64,000 bases of DNA from assembly GCA_951812925.1 (NCBI GenBank), contig OX638369.1, positions 2,108,001 to 2,172,000 of the forward strand, read 5' to 3'. The position numbers and the translations under genes are program-made. The first letter of the stretch is position 1. Each line of letters starts with the position of its first letter. Below the pieces are notes generated by a model. The model saw only the letters and a program-made list of their open reading frames with translations. It had not been told where the DNA came from and did no database searches. Of the stretch, positions 46,574-59,701 are shown in pieces. This DNA comes from Calliopum simillimum. Taxonomy: Eukaryota > Arthropoda > Insecta > Diptera > Lauxaniidae.

Positions 46574-47998
46574 CTTTTTTGCAATACTAAATGTTGCTTA
46601 AATAAAATATCGGATGTTAGCCACTGAAAATTCTCTTTATTTCATTTTCTCATTATATTTAATAAACAAAAGCGGAATCCTTTATTGCGAACCGGATTCA
46701 TTATATGGCAAAATTTTACTTATGTGCGCTGAACTGTGTTATGTCTGTTTATTGGGGCACAACGTTAATTTCAACATGTTAAAATCTGTTACTATTTGTG
46801 ATTGTGTATGTATATGTTGTGGTGGCTGTGGTTGTCTATTGTCTTAAACACCCGCCCGAAAAAAATATGGAAAAAATAACATCGCAAAAGGGTAAAAATA
46901 ACAGCAACCACGACGCACACTCCATAACACAACATTCAATCTGCACCAGAGTCAGAATGAAAGCCAGGGCGTTGTAGATAGGGAAGTTATGTTGCATGTT
47001 CACTAAAATGGAAATTGATTATCGTTCGCATTTAGGATTCAGCATAAAATAAGATTAACACGGATGAAAAAGCAATTTGCGCGCCTTTGTGTATGCAACG
47101 TATATTTTCGGCATACACACAAGCACAATAGCAGCAGCAACAACAACAACAACAACAGTAGCAATTGTTTACAAACAACTGAGGAACGACCTTGCCCAAG
47201 GCAATTGTGGTGAACTTAGTTTTTATTTTTGTGCTGAACAGAAAAGTGCGAGTTTTCGTTCAATTTAACGATTTAATTTTTTATTTTTTTGAATTAAAGC
47301 AACATTGAAGGTTGCCAAGGATAATTAGTTAGATTTGAATAAGGCGTGAAATTAAAAAGAAACCAAAAGATTTCAAAATATTTTTAATCTGAAATAGAAC
47401 TCAAGTGAGCACACTGCCTGGAACTCAATTGTCAGCTTGAAATGATCATTTCACTACGGAGAACAAATGGTTGTAGTTGGATTTGTGCTAGATAACTAAT
47501 TACAAAACAAAAGAAAAAAAACAATGCGATTTTCTTGGAGAAATCATTGTGATAGTCACCGCCTAATGGCAATCTAATTAATTCATTTTAATTTTTTGAA
47601 AAATAATTTTTGGTTAAAATTTTGTTCTACTTTTCATCGCGAACTAAAAGAAACTTTGAAATAAGTTCTTTAATACAAATTTCTGACTTCTGTGTTAAGA
47701 AATAAAGATGTTTAATTTAAATTTTTCTGTAATCACTGTGGGAATCAAAAGAACTGCAGAAAATTTATATCGCGTATCAAATAATTTTTGGCTAATTAAA
47801 ATTTTATTGTGCTCTAAAAAAATAAAAATTATGTGGTCGTCACAGAGAACTGAAGTTTTTTTTCACAATTCATAATTTAAAAATAAAAAATATGTAAGGC
47901 ATGAATAACAGTAGTCGATTTCAAGCGCCCTCCAACAAAAAAACAACTCCCGCATTTAATATGTAAAACCAACCAGTGACGGATTTAGAACATGGACA
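46574..47998. other. No gene; AAC microsatellite
   Basis: (AAC)n/CAG-CAA run at about 47130-47160. The rest is unique AT-rich sequence with no recognised coding or repeat. Confidence 0.5.
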
Positions 47999-48709
47999 CC
48001 CAGGGTATATTCACTTTGTCCTTCTGCTTGTAACGCAGAGAAGGAGGCGTGACAGGTATGGAAAAGTAAATATATACTTGATCCCTCGACCTGAGTCGAT
48101 ATAGAAATGTCCATCTGTCTGTCTGGCTGGCTGGCCAATGAAATTTAGTACACTGCCTTCGTCATCAAAGTAAGCTCGTGGTATTGAATAGGAGCGAAAT
48201 CGGTCAACGAACACGCCTACCACCCGTACAAAAAATATATTTAAAATGCTATAATAAGAGCAATATTTGCGGTAACATACACAAAACACTCATAAACACT
48301 AGAGATAGTAAATACAAGCTCTGAGCAAAAACTAGACGATTTCGGAATAGAGGGCGTGGCAATTTCCATGTATGCAAAAGTTTCAAAATGTTATACTTAA
48401 AGTGGTTTTTGAGATAACCCAATCAAATCGCAACCAAGCACTCAAATCAATAAATGCAAGCTCTGAGAAAAAATAAGCGAACTCGGACATGAAGGCGTAG
48501 TACCTCCTATATAAGGAACAGTTTCAAAACGCTTTATAAAAAGACTTTTTGGAGGTACGGGAGAGTAAAACAATTTATTTAAATAAATACTTGTATGTAC
48601 AAAAATATCGCGTAGTATTTATCAACTAAGTAAGTGTTTTATAATATACTTGAAATGCAGTGTAGGGTATTTAATTTTTGGCTAGTCAAAGAAAACCACC
48701 CTTACTTGT
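47999..48709. mobile_element. Right-half copy of the 4.8-6.1 kb foldback element
   Basis: Begins at the central CACCCAGGGTATATTCACTT, continues with TTGTAACGCAGAGAAGGAGG, the GTCTGTCTGG run, two ~140-bp units with GGGCGTGGCA and GAAGGCGTAG cores, and ends TGTAGGGTATTTAATTTTTG...CACCCTTACTTG, the same terminus as at 6080. The left arm is absent. Confidence 0.8.
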
Positions 48710-50359
48710 TCTGTTTTAATTTTTTTCCATTTCTATGGACGTACGTAATTTTACTTTTTACTCACAAATTTTTGTGCGTACTCATCAAAAAGTGTAAAAA
48801 CGACCCTGTCATCCGGCAGTGCTACCATGATGCGCAATGAAAAACTAACGTCTTCAGCTGCCAGTGTAAAGTGGAGGATGGGGGGTTAAACAATAAAGAA
48901 GCTGCTTATCATAACCTCAACAATTTCAAGTAATGCGCTGAGTACGCACGTTGAGTCGCACGCATCGTCAAGTTGCTGCTGCTGTTGCTTCCTTGCGTAT
49001 CGTTTGCATTTTGAGTGCTCTGCCCTGGTTTTGCCACTTTAATGCGAAAGTTAAAATTTATTAGGCTAAATGTTGTAGAAGAATAAGCTGTAAAGAATAC
49101 AAAATAGAGAAGCAAAACTAATTCATGTCCTTTGTTCCTTAAAAGTATTCGCTAAATTAAGGCTAAAAACGGCATCTTACAATTTATTAAAAGGTTTTTT
49201 GGTTTTTATCTTCATGATCGAAATGTCAAATGCATCTTCCATGAGATTTGATTGCATTTGCAATAACGATACAACTTACCATCACTTCCACTTAAAAGCA
49301 ACAAAATCCAATATCCACAACACAACAATTTGACTACAAAGTTTTCCCATTATTGTCAATAAAATGCAGTATTCAATTTCCGTCATGTCATCATTCAACT
49401 TTCGAAATTGAAGATGTGGTGGCAATGAAAAAAACAATTTAACTTTTATGTTCATACTTTATGTGATGGTGGTGGTGCTCCGAAAGAAGACCCTGTGAAC
49501 TAACGCTCTCTCACGACAATGATTGCACATTTTCAACATAATTGCATTCACTAAAACTTGCACAAATTCACAGAAATTACAAACTGATCATTGTAGTGGC
49601 AGAATAAGACAAAACAAAAAAGTTCCATGTGAGTTGGCAACCCTACATTTTTGGTGTTGTAGTCATTGTTGTTTTCTTAAGCTGCTGACAGCTTCCCACA
49701 AAAATCATATTTCTATTGGTTTCTTCTGTGTGTCGCGAAAATAATGAAGTTGAAGGAAAAAAATAAAAATCCAAGCAGCTGAATTGAATTCGAAAAGTCA
49801 AGGCAGTGAATGCATGTTTGTGTGTGTATCGGTGTCCTTGAATGCAAGGAAGTGGCTTCTGTTATATGGCTTAGCTGCAATTCGTTTCCCATGAAAATGT
49901 GCACTTTATATGCATTTAATGTAAGCAACATACGGCACAAGTATCGACTGCACTACTGTGGATTTTAAAGAATTCGAGAAAAATACAACTAAAAAAAGGG
50001 TTTGCGCATGTATGTGTGTGTTAATAAAAATATTTTTATCATCATTTTATTGTTAGAAAGCGTATGTGATTTCAAAAAGATTAAGAAGTTTCTCTTGACA
50101 AGATGAATGCAACATCGTGTTCTGAAAATTAGAAAAATTCCATTGAATGCAAAATGTTAATGAAATCACTCCATTGCAACTGCTTTGAATTCACACGTAT
50201 AACGTATTTATTTTGATTGTAATTTGTTCAATATGGCGTTTGAGTAATGTTATGTGTAGTAATATTATGGATTTAGTAATACAATGTTTTATGTAATTGG
50301 AACTATACATTTGAATCTAATAAATTCATTGTTTCCTGGATTCTGTTGATAATCGCCGA
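48710..50359. other. Unique DNA, no gene seen
   Basis: No coding sequence or repeat recognised. Short GTG/GTT microsatellite stretches near 49465 and 49815. Confidence 0.5.
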
Positions 50360-51248
50360 TAGGGGAGATGTGAGAACCTTGGCCCGCTTTTCAGTTTTTT
50401 CAATGTGCTGGATTTTCCAAAAAAGTTTCTTTAGTTTTTTTATTGAGTTATATTTCTACAATGCTTGCAGCATCAAATGACGTGACAATGATATTTTCTA
50501 TGTCTTACCATTGAGTAGAAATATTACTTTTTCCGTTGCAATCTCAAACGGTCCAAGGTACACCATGCAAGTGTACCCTAGACTATTAAAAATGAAAGAG
50601 AATACATTGTGTTTAGGTAATAAATTATGAAAGAACCATTTATTATGTAATAAAAGTAACATTTTTTTCAATAAAAAAAAATAAAAATTATCATAAACAA
50701 AAATTATAACACAAAAAAGTGCATTTAGTAAAAAACAATTAATTAAACAAAAATGGTTGCAACTAAATACATCAATCACGTAAATAATAATAATAATATT
50801 ATATTGACAGGCGATTATGGCTTCCTGGTTGCCCGTCGAAAAAAGCTCGCTGGTCAATAAGCATAGGTGCAAGGTACACACAGACAGCATGTTTTAAAAA
50901 CTGTCAACACCCATAACATATATTAATGAAAATACATCTAAAACACACTAAAAGCTTAAAACAATAACTAAACTACCTTCCTGATGTTGTACAACTGAAT
51001 TATTTCAAGTAAGTTTCTCACAAAACGTTTCGTAGTTTACCTCAAAAACAAATTTTTACACACAAAAAATACTTTTCCCGTCGCTTTTTATACACGCATA
51101 GAGCGTGACGGTCTGAAGTCTACTAATATGAGTCACCGTTATGAGTGGAAAATTACATAAAAGAACATTACGCGCACGTGCAACTGTTGAGTGGCAACCG
51201 ACACTCGGACCGAGGTACACTCGGACCAAGGTACACACGTCTCCCCTA
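50360..51248. mobile_element. TAGGGG-end inverted-repeat element
   Basis: TAGGGGAGATGTGAGAACCT (50360) matches the complement of GTACACACGTCTCCCCTA (ending 51248). ACCTTGG(C/T)CCG follows in both arms, and an extra inner copy (AAGGTACACTCGG-like; GGTCCAAGGTACACC near 50550) is present. If TA is the target duplication the element is GGGGAGA...TCTCCCC. About 890 bp, AT-rich interior with an (AAT) stretch near 50785, no coding remnant. Confidence 0.75.
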
Positions 51249-51554
51249 ATCAAAAAACGTTTTACGATTAAGAGAAAATTTTAGCAGTGGCTCTGCTTAT
51301 GGCCATAGAAAGCATTAAAAGAATCCCCGGAAATAACCGTTGGGTTAATGCTTATGCTTATGCCTTACTCAAATCTGGGGGGAAAACCACATATCCGAAG
51401 ACTAGCTTATAAAATAAAAATTCCAAAAAAGTGACACTTTGCAATGCGAGCAAAATTACAAAGGTCGACAAAAAATTATTTTTTTTTCGTGGCCCTTGCT
51501 TTTTGTAATAATTCAGATTGACTTAAGTTTTTAAATTTTTAGGGTATAATTAGT

Positions 51555-51998
51555 TTGTCTGAATTGACTCGAGTTCTCCAGATATTCTTGCTTAAAGTTG
51601 CAAAAATTAGCTGTTTTGAGTGTAACATAACTTTTAGTAAACAGCGTTATTGATTTTTGTGAATGACATCGGGTAGCCATTACCTTCCTCATGAAACCTT
51701 ACCTCTCTATTTTTCCAATTAGATCTATAGTTTCAAAGTATCATCCATTGCAGCATACGTAGCTATTTCAACTCCATACGAAGACTACGCCAAAACAAAT
51801 TTTTTCAATCTTTTGTTTGGAATTGATAAACCACTACTTTAATGGGTGATAACTCAAAAAGTAATGATCTAATTGAAAAATTTGAGAAGTAAGGTTTAGT
51901 AAAGAAGATCATAGCTATCAGATGTCATTACCTCAAAACAGCTATTTTAATAACTTTAAGCAAGGCTCTCTGGAGAACTAGAGTCAGTTCTATGAATC
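51555..51998. repeat. Inverted repeat with short loop
   Basis: The left arm (about 51555-51750: GACTCGAGTTCTCCAGA, TAGCTGTTTTGAG, GACATCGGGTAGC) pairs with the right arm (about 51840-51998: TCTGGAGAACTAGAGTC, CTCAAAACAGCTA, TAGCTATCAGATGTC). No clear tips or target duplication; likely an eroded MITE. Confidence 0.65.
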
Positions 51999-52779
51999 TG
52001 ATATTATTTTTGTATTCTATCGTGAGCACTCGAAACTGACTCCGAAATTTTTAAAGAGAAGTTATCCTGTATGTTTTAATACTCTGAAGTACATACTTAC
52101 CTACGCTTTTAACTTCTCCAAACTGTTTTCCACTTCTTTTTTGATCACAGATTGTGTTCCATTTCTGCTTATTCCTTATCCCTAAGCCATTTTAATTGTA
52201 AATACTTATGCCTTGGCCACAATTGGCTCATAACAATTAACCTTATTTATTCGATATTAATTTTATTCTTTTTACTGTAAATATACGCACTGTGAAAGTT
52301 GCATCTTCCGTTTCATTTCTCTCTAGTCGAGAATTAATTAAAAATTGCATAGGGGTATTTAGTAAATAAACAAGTTTTCTCTATTTGAACATACATTTTT
52401 AATATGCAAGCGAAATTCAATTTAGCTGCAGAATATTGATTTTAATTATAAATTGAAAAAACAAATAATACCAATAATTTCATTACAAGTAAATTCAATT
52501 AAAATGCATTACATGAAAAATTAAACACATGAAATGAAATTAAATTACTTACTCCTATGCAATAAATTCATTTTGGAGATATAAATACGACGAAGCAGAT
52601 TTTATTGTGGTATTTTATACGTGTAAATTTGTGAATTTTTACAAAAATATAATTTACACTTAAAATTTGGTGGTCTTATAATAATACGCAAAGTTTTAAT
52701 AATATTACGACATTTCTAGTCTGAAAATTATCGATATCTCCACTTCAAGATTGAAACTTGAGATTATGATGTCAATACA

Positions 52780-52935
52780 GGGCAAAAGTAATGTCATAAT
52801 ATTAAATAGCTGTCAATTTATTAGAAACTAGTAGAATTTATCTCTGTGTCGAAAGCATTAAGTTTAAAAATAATATTAGTCAAATAACCTATTGTTATTG
52901 TACATAAGTAATGTGTATGGTATTACTTTTGCCTT
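52780..52935. mobile_element. 156-bp MITE with GGCAAAAGTAAT ends
   Basis: GGCAAAAGTAATGTCATAAT (52781) faces TGGTATTACTTTTGCC (ending 52933). The tip sequence is the same as that inside the 29237-30614 MITE and the 18.4-19.8 kb foldback, so it may be a minimal, internally deleted member of that class. Confidence 0.65.
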
Positions 52936-55900
52936 TTATTGACTTCCGCCCTTTTAACATTTGCAAATTCAAAAAGTTTATCGCTTTAAAATTATTTTAT
53001 TTTAAATAACTTTTAATAAAAATGTGGCCACAATTTACCTTTCTTATAAACACTTACTTTTATATTAAATATTCAACATATTAATCTTAATGCACTGCAA
53101 TTAAAATGACAATACTTAACTGCTTATATATGCTCGGCATCTACTAGTTATAGTTTGCTAGTGGATGGTTCGAGTCTTCGAGTAAAATATGTATGCAAGT
53201 AATTGTTTCCGGTCGTTGCTTTCAAACACACGCTTAGTTCAACTTCTCGGTTGTAGGTAGCTTACATACTATTCTCATCTATTTTTGCTGTTTTTTAACA
53301 CATTGTGTTAGGTTTGTGGCACGGCACAGTGCGACATTTGGGAGGTTTAGCGGAACATTATTCAATTTTTGAAATACATAAAACGCATAAGATTATTCGT
53401 TATTTCGGTAACTTAATATCCCACCTCAAAACCTCATAGTCAGTTTGGTGAATACCCCGGGGAAACAACTGCAAAATGCACCTGGAACTTGCATTACTTA
53501 TTCATTCATTCTTTTTGACTATAGAAAGCTTTTCGAGTTGTTTTAGTTTATAGATTGGTACATAAAAAACGGTAAGTCGATAGGACGCGAAAATTTTTTA
53601 ATTTATTTTTTTTTAAAATTGTCACTTATTCGCATTCAATTAATTGCAGAATCTTTTCTTACTCGTGTGCGATTTGTTTGTGAAAATTGTGCTTTTTAAG
53701 AAGTTCATAAGATTTACATTTTCAACTTCATTGGATACTTTAAAAGGTGTTACCACAAACCGCCATTTTGAAACGTACACAATTTGAAAGGTAGGTTGAT
53801 CCTCTACAGGAAACACAAAACATCTTCCCCGATATTTTGCGATCCTCTTTTGAACTAAACCTTTTCGAGAATGTCTTTGGAAATTTCATATGACACCGAA
53901 ATTTCATAAACAACCGACATCGGACGCCATCGTTGGTTTTGTTTTGGAAAAAATGGGCTCACCAACACTAACATCTGACACTCTCCATAGTTTAAAGGTA
54001 ACTATTCGTACGCTTGTTTATAATATACAGAAAAAGGTAGAGGGAATCCTCTCGAAATTTAGAAGAACTTCTGAATGAAAATGCAAGAAACAGCAAATAC
54101 CCCTTGTCTCACCCACTTCATTTTTTATGGTGTTTTGATAAGAAAATGGTTATATCTATCAAGTTCCATAGCGATATCTGGTATAGGAGCAGAAATATGT
54201 TTTAAGCATTTCCATATATGGGGGTTATAATAACCCCTTGTCTGATCCCCTTAATTTTTGCATAGTGTTTTGCCAATTAAATATATATCCAGATATTAAG
54301 TTTTATTACTACATATAACTGCTATATTTGCTGTGATATGAATTAAGTTCCGCTTCACTTTGATTTGGCACAGGGTGCACCAAAGTTTATGTTCGCTATA
54401 ATTTTTGCAGAAGCGTTGCGAAAGGTCACAAATGTTCACGTTCTGACTGTTAGTTTTGTATAATTTTGTATTTAAGCCAGAATATTAGTATCAATGATAA
54501 AGGAATTGAGAGTTTCTTTCATTTTTAAAATTATCGTTTGAAATTTAAATCTTAAATGATAAGGATGTGAAACTTGATGATCATTTCAATAAGAACAATA
54601 ACTATAAAATTATCTCTCCTACCTGAGTATTAGCAATATTAGTTGTAAAAATTTTGGAAATTTTCAATCATACTCTTAATATTCATTATCTGAATTGAAT
54701 TTTTTTGTTAAATTCTATGATATCACTTAAAAATACTGAAGAGTAATTTTCTTGCATGTCTATTACTCTATAAAAATAACTTTACTCATTAACTTTTTTT
54801 AACTTTTCAATTTAATATGAAAGTTGGTTGAAATTAATTTAAGTTGAGAACATGCTAATAAAATCCTTCCTTAACACAAACTCATTAAAGTTAACAAGTT
54901 TTACACTAATTATACAGCAAAATACTCGCTAACCCATTTTCGTACGCTCTCGATAGCATTTGACTTACATACAAAGTGTGTTCCATTCCTTTAAAGATTC
55001 ACATTCACAGAAAATCAGCACAAATCCAGCTAAGCAAGTGAAGTTAATCCATTAAGGATATTTTGCAAAATCATGACACTGATATGCGGATATCCTTAGT
55101 TTTATGAAAATCTCCAACGGACTTGTGCAGAAATGAAAATGAAATTTAAAATTAAGAAAACTTTGCAACTTGTTATTTTTCCCAGCTTTCTTGTTCACTG
55201 CAAGTGTATGTTTCAAAATGAAGTGTTGCACTGTGGAATCAAAGAAAAAAGTAAAAAATGGCGCAATATTTGATGAATATCAATTAAATTTTTCAGTCTA
55301 TAATTTATCTGGTGTGTTTGAAGAAGCATACTCGTATACAATGTTGGTAGCTAAAGTAACTAATTTAGATTTTCTATTTGGCCATGTGATTTTGCAATGA
55401 ATATATTTCATAAGCCAATGAACAAACAATATCTGTGTTTATTTTGTTATTCAAATCACTGCTAGCAATTTGCAATTAGAAATAAATAATATTAATTCTT
55501 TTTGATTAGACTGGCTGTCAATACCGTATCCAATTGGGAATTGTTCCTTAAATAACTAAATGTAGGAATAAATTTAACTGACAACTTAATACTCAGTATG
55601 AATCTTATCGAAATAGCAATTAATTACCTTAAAGCCTTTAAGACTCTGAATGAAAATGTGCGAAAAATTATCCATGCTAAAAAGCATTCACAATGGTCAG
55701 TTTCCTGACAGTTTCATTTATAACACAAAAAAGAAAACTGTGCTGCTGCGCATGAGTTGCTTCCGAATAAAATGTTTACAAAAAATTTGGTTTAAAATAA
55801 AAATATTTGGCAAATTACTACAGGATAATAGTTAAAACACTTTAGAACGTTGGTCTTGAGCAAAAAGCAAGTAACTACAATATTATGAGGGAAAACACTC

Positions 55901-58091
55901 AGAAAAATCCGCCGAATAGTTTTAACTCTACACGAGAAGTAAATTAACACTAAATTTCAAACATAAACTAGCTTACCTTATATGTTACAAATTTTTTACC
56001 TTTTCAACATATGGCCCAGTTGTGCAGAGGATATGTTTCTATCCATAACACGGACGAACCACTGTTTGAATCCTACATATATGGTTCATTATTATTTTTT
56101 TTTTTTTTTTTTGTTTTCTTGTTTTTTATTTAATTAAGGTGTATAATATCTCTTTGATTTTTTCAAAAAAATTATTAGACCTTAAGGTCATTCAAAAATT
56201 CTGAGCTGACTTGAACATTCAGGTAAAATTTTTTTCAAAGGGGACTATTTTGACCTGAAACTCTGGTAAAATTTATTAGAAATAAAGTAATGTGTGGCAT
56301 TTTTTTCTCCGAGTATATATTTGGAAAAATCTTATGTCCTTATTAGGTATTATTTCTGGACAATAGTTTTGAACAAATTTTTTGCATATTTAATGCTTAA
56401 AGATACAGTTTTTTCTCATTAGCCGAGTTGCATATAAAAATATCGAAGTTTATACCTAGTAAAGCTGAGATAATTCAGCTTCTGTCCAAATACTTTCTAC
56501 TTTCAAGTAACAGCTTGAGGAAACCAGGTACGATTCTGAAGATCTTCACTACATTTTCTTCAAATTTCATTTTTTGCATACAATTTGGCTATGTTTTTGA
56601 GACCGTTTTCTCTCGAATGCTTAACTGTGCGTTGCCTGGTGTTTGTCTGCTTAGCATAAAACTAATCAAGTCAAACACGCTGCACAAATTGAGCTTTGAG
56701 ATTTGCTAAAACTATGCATCAACATAGTCACAACAATCTCCATAAGGTAAATCCTGTCAGTTTTTACTCTAATTTCATCGAGCGTGCTCCCTCCCTTGTG
56801 ATCTATGATGACTGCTGCTGGTGTTTTTATAAAATTTTCATCTCATTTTCGCAAACGCTTTTATTGGGGTGAGCGAATGTGAGCGCACCGTCGCCATCTC
56901 CGTTACCGCCAACTGATGTGACATGTACAAATGATATCCTGCAGAGTGTCAGTCTCGTATGAGGTGCGCTTTTTTGCCTTCAAGACATATTGGCGACGCG
57001 TCGTATGTATTGGTGTTTGCATGTCTGTGTTTCTTTGTTTGCGTGTCTCCTGGCGCGTGTTTTGCTCATTGATGCGCATAATTTATTCAGCTGTGAAGCA
57101 AACGAAGCGGAGTTTAAGATTTTTGTCGTGGCAACATGATCTGGCGTATCAAGCGACGAGCCACGTGGGTGTAACAACGATTTCACTGATATTGTGTGTT
57201 AATGTATGTATGTGTGATAGTGTGCCAGCTTAACTGCTTGATAATAATAACAACGTACAAGCACACACACAGACATTCACAAACGCTCACTGAAGTGGTT
57301 AAGTAATGAAGTGTCATTAAATTGCGTTTTCATTATTTTTGTTTCTGCTGCTACTGCTGCCTGCCGTTCGTCTTTATTCGAATGAAACCATTTATTTATT
57401 TGCTTCTTCTTCTTTACCCCCCTGCTCCTCCCTCTAACATGGCGGCTGCCTCTTTGTCATTACAAAGCGATAATTTATTGCTGGTGTGCGTGCGTTTAAG
57501 TTTGATTCACATGTGTTTAATGTCGATTGAATGAGTGAATGATTAAATGCTACCACTGCAAGGTTGCGCATTTGAAAGATGGAGCGGAATTATTTGGATT
57601 TGTTTTTTGTTATAATTTAACGATATTGAAATAAACCATTCCCTGTAACAAAAAACAGAACATGTTGTTTTATTGGTAATTACGTCATATAATGCTCAAG
57701 TTCTTTAATATATGGAAAAGCTTTCCCACTTTGAGCCTTGTTCTTCTTGTGCTCTAAATTCATTCTAGGAGCATAAGTCTTCCACAAAACTTTCCCATCG
57801 CACATACTTAATAGATAGTGGATTCAATATTTTCAACGTTTTCTGAATCACATTCCTTGCTACCTAATGATAGAAGTATTATAATTAAACAATATTTGAT
57901 ACTGATCAAATGGATTGCCTCTTCGCTAACGGAAAGAAACAATATGTAAAATCGCTGTAAAACGCATGCAATTGAAATATCTAAGTGTTTTTTGTGAGTT
58001 AGGTCAAGAAACATAAGGTAGCACCATATCGATATTTAAAAAGGATGATTAAACTTCTATAAGAAATCATATACAAAATTTTGAGGAAGTA
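52936..58091. other. Mostly unique DNA; old tandem repeat at 54090-54290
   Basis: The phrase ACCCCTTGTCT(C/G)A..CC..CTT.ATTTTT..ATAGTGTTTT-like occurs at about 54097 and 54233, 135 bases apart, suggesting an eroded tandem repeat. GT/CA and trinucleotide microsatellites lie near 57250 and 57345. Frames at 53890-54078, 55170-55400 and 56428-56709 have no recognisable family. 56870-57560 is less AT-biased than its surroundings but shows no exon. Confidence 0.45.
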
Positions 58092-58873
58092 CAGTGGCTC
58101 ACAGCTTATTCCAACCAGAAACTTTATGAAATTTGAAATGAGTATAACTTTTGAACAAAATTAAATATCAAAAAAACTCAAATGTAGATTTGCGCACAAA
58201 GAAGCCTTCATAAGACGTGCAGAAGAAAAATAACGAAAATACCCCTCCCCGTCCCACAGCACTAAAAAAAATAACTAAGCCACAAAAATGTATCTCACAC
58301 CTTATTCCAAGCAAAAAGTTTTTAGTATATTGAAGATCGTCCATGGTAAAGGAATGATGGAATTTTCAGTTCTTATGTTTTCCTCCCTATTCTTGCAATA
58401 TGCTTAAGCCATTTTTTGTTCAAGATCATCAATGGACTTTAGCACGTGAGTAGTTTTTGACAATGATCTGATGCACAACGATTAAGCAGCGGCTGTTGGT
58501 CTTCCAGCAATTATAAAATTGCTTTTCGCGTTGGAAAATTGTACAAATGGTTTCTTTCATTGACTCAACAGTGCGCAGTATAAAAAACTGCATTCTACAC
58601 GAGAACAGAGTGCTTGATATAGGAAAAACGACATTCAAAAAATTTTCAACGCAACTAGTTGCGTGGTAAATCAAGGAAAACCCAAAACTATCAGTTTTAA
58701 AATAGGCTAACTAGGTTAACCATAAGTAAGGCAAGCCTTGAAGTACCGAATTATCCATTAAGATTTTCGGGAGTATGACCTACAGGCCAAAACAATTCAC
58801 AAGAACCTCTTTCTAAGTTATACTCATTTCAAATTTCATAAAATTTCTGGTTGGAATAAGCTGTGAGCCACTG
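58092..58873. mobile_element. Tc1-like element, CAGTGGCTCACAGC ends, TA target site
   Basis: CAGTGGCTCACAGCTTATTC (58092) is an inverted repeat of the right end (ending 58873), matching over ~60 bases through AATTTGAAATGAGTATAAC. TA flanks both ends (58090-58091, 58874-58875). Length 782 bp, too short for a complete transposase. On the minus strand around 58480-58600 a short stretch (ETICTIFQREKQF, then a shifted GRPTA-like phrase) weakly resembles the linker after a Tc1 helix-turn-helix. That part is low confidence, and the copy is non-autonomous. Confidence 0.83.
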
Positions 58874-59362
58874 TAGGTCAAAAATCTGACTCAATAATTT
58901 GTATGTGTCGAAAAGGAAATTTTCAAAGCTGTTTTAGTTACAACCACATTTTTTCTAAAAAATTTATTAAACAGGATTGCAAATTTGGTAAAAGATCATG
59001 TTAAAACAAATAGATTTTCAGTCAAATTCATTATAATGATGGCAGTGATGCTGATGCGAGCGTCTATCACATCATTCATATATATCGAACGACAGATTCT
59101 CTCAGTTCAAATCACTCCCTATTGATCTCCTGTAGTCCTGGCATAGCAATCAGTTTTTTGACAAATGTTCTAATAATCTAGTTTTTAGGTAGGCACTAAT
59201 GAAAAATGCTGTAGCGGATTACAACAATACGTAGGCACTAATTTTCAAGACTTGAGCGAAGATATAAAAGTAATTTTATCCGAGAATTCTTTTCAATGTC
59301 TGACTTAATTGAGCTTACATTCTACAGGTATTTTCTTTGTTACTTTGGATGGTTGTGTGGGG
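58874..59362. other. No gene; unique sequence
   Basis: Nothing recognised. A CTACAG|GTATTT string at 59328 has only a weak pyrimidine tract. Confidence 0.5.
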
Positions 59363-59701
59363 AAGTGATGAGGATCTTGAGTCTCAGTCTTAGTTTTGGT
59401 ATTTTTCCGACACCAAGAGCAAGATGCTGATACAATTTCAAGACCAAGACTAAGTATGTTATGGTCTTGTTCTTGGCCGCGATGATCATCAAGACCAAGA
59501 TAGCTTTTCGGTCTTGGTCATTTATAGTTATTAGGTGTGTCATGTCCCTTACGAGCATGAAATCATCTCTTAATTTGGAAATTGGCATATTAAAAACCCA
59601 ACTGCTTTAAAAAAATAACTTTTAGAATTTTTGAAAACTCAACATGCTTTTGAAATTTTTTCATGTCCAAGGCCATAGCAGTCTTGGATTGCTCGTCACT
59701 A
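59363..59701. mobile_element. Second hAT-type MITE of the ACCAAG family
   Basis: AAGTGATGAGG (59363) and GCTCGTCACTA (ending 59701) are diverged versions of the TAGTGATGAGC tips of the 28.1 kb copy. The 8-bp flanks GTGTGGGG (59355-59362) and GTGTAGGG (59702-59709) match at 7 of 8 positions. The interior shares CAAGACCAAGACT, CTATGGTCTTG-type and AAAACCCAACTGCTTT with the 28.1 kb copy but has far fewer hexamer repeats. Confidence 0.85.

Noticed and set aside
53890..54078. 62-residue frame beginning MTPKFHKQPTSD
   Set aside because: More gene-like composition than most, but no recognisable family, no splice or start context, and it runs into an eroded tandem repeat.
59328..59345. CTACAG|GTATTT as a second ratchet site
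   Set aside because: Weak pyrimidine tract and a poor donor (GTATTT) compared with the 45057 site.
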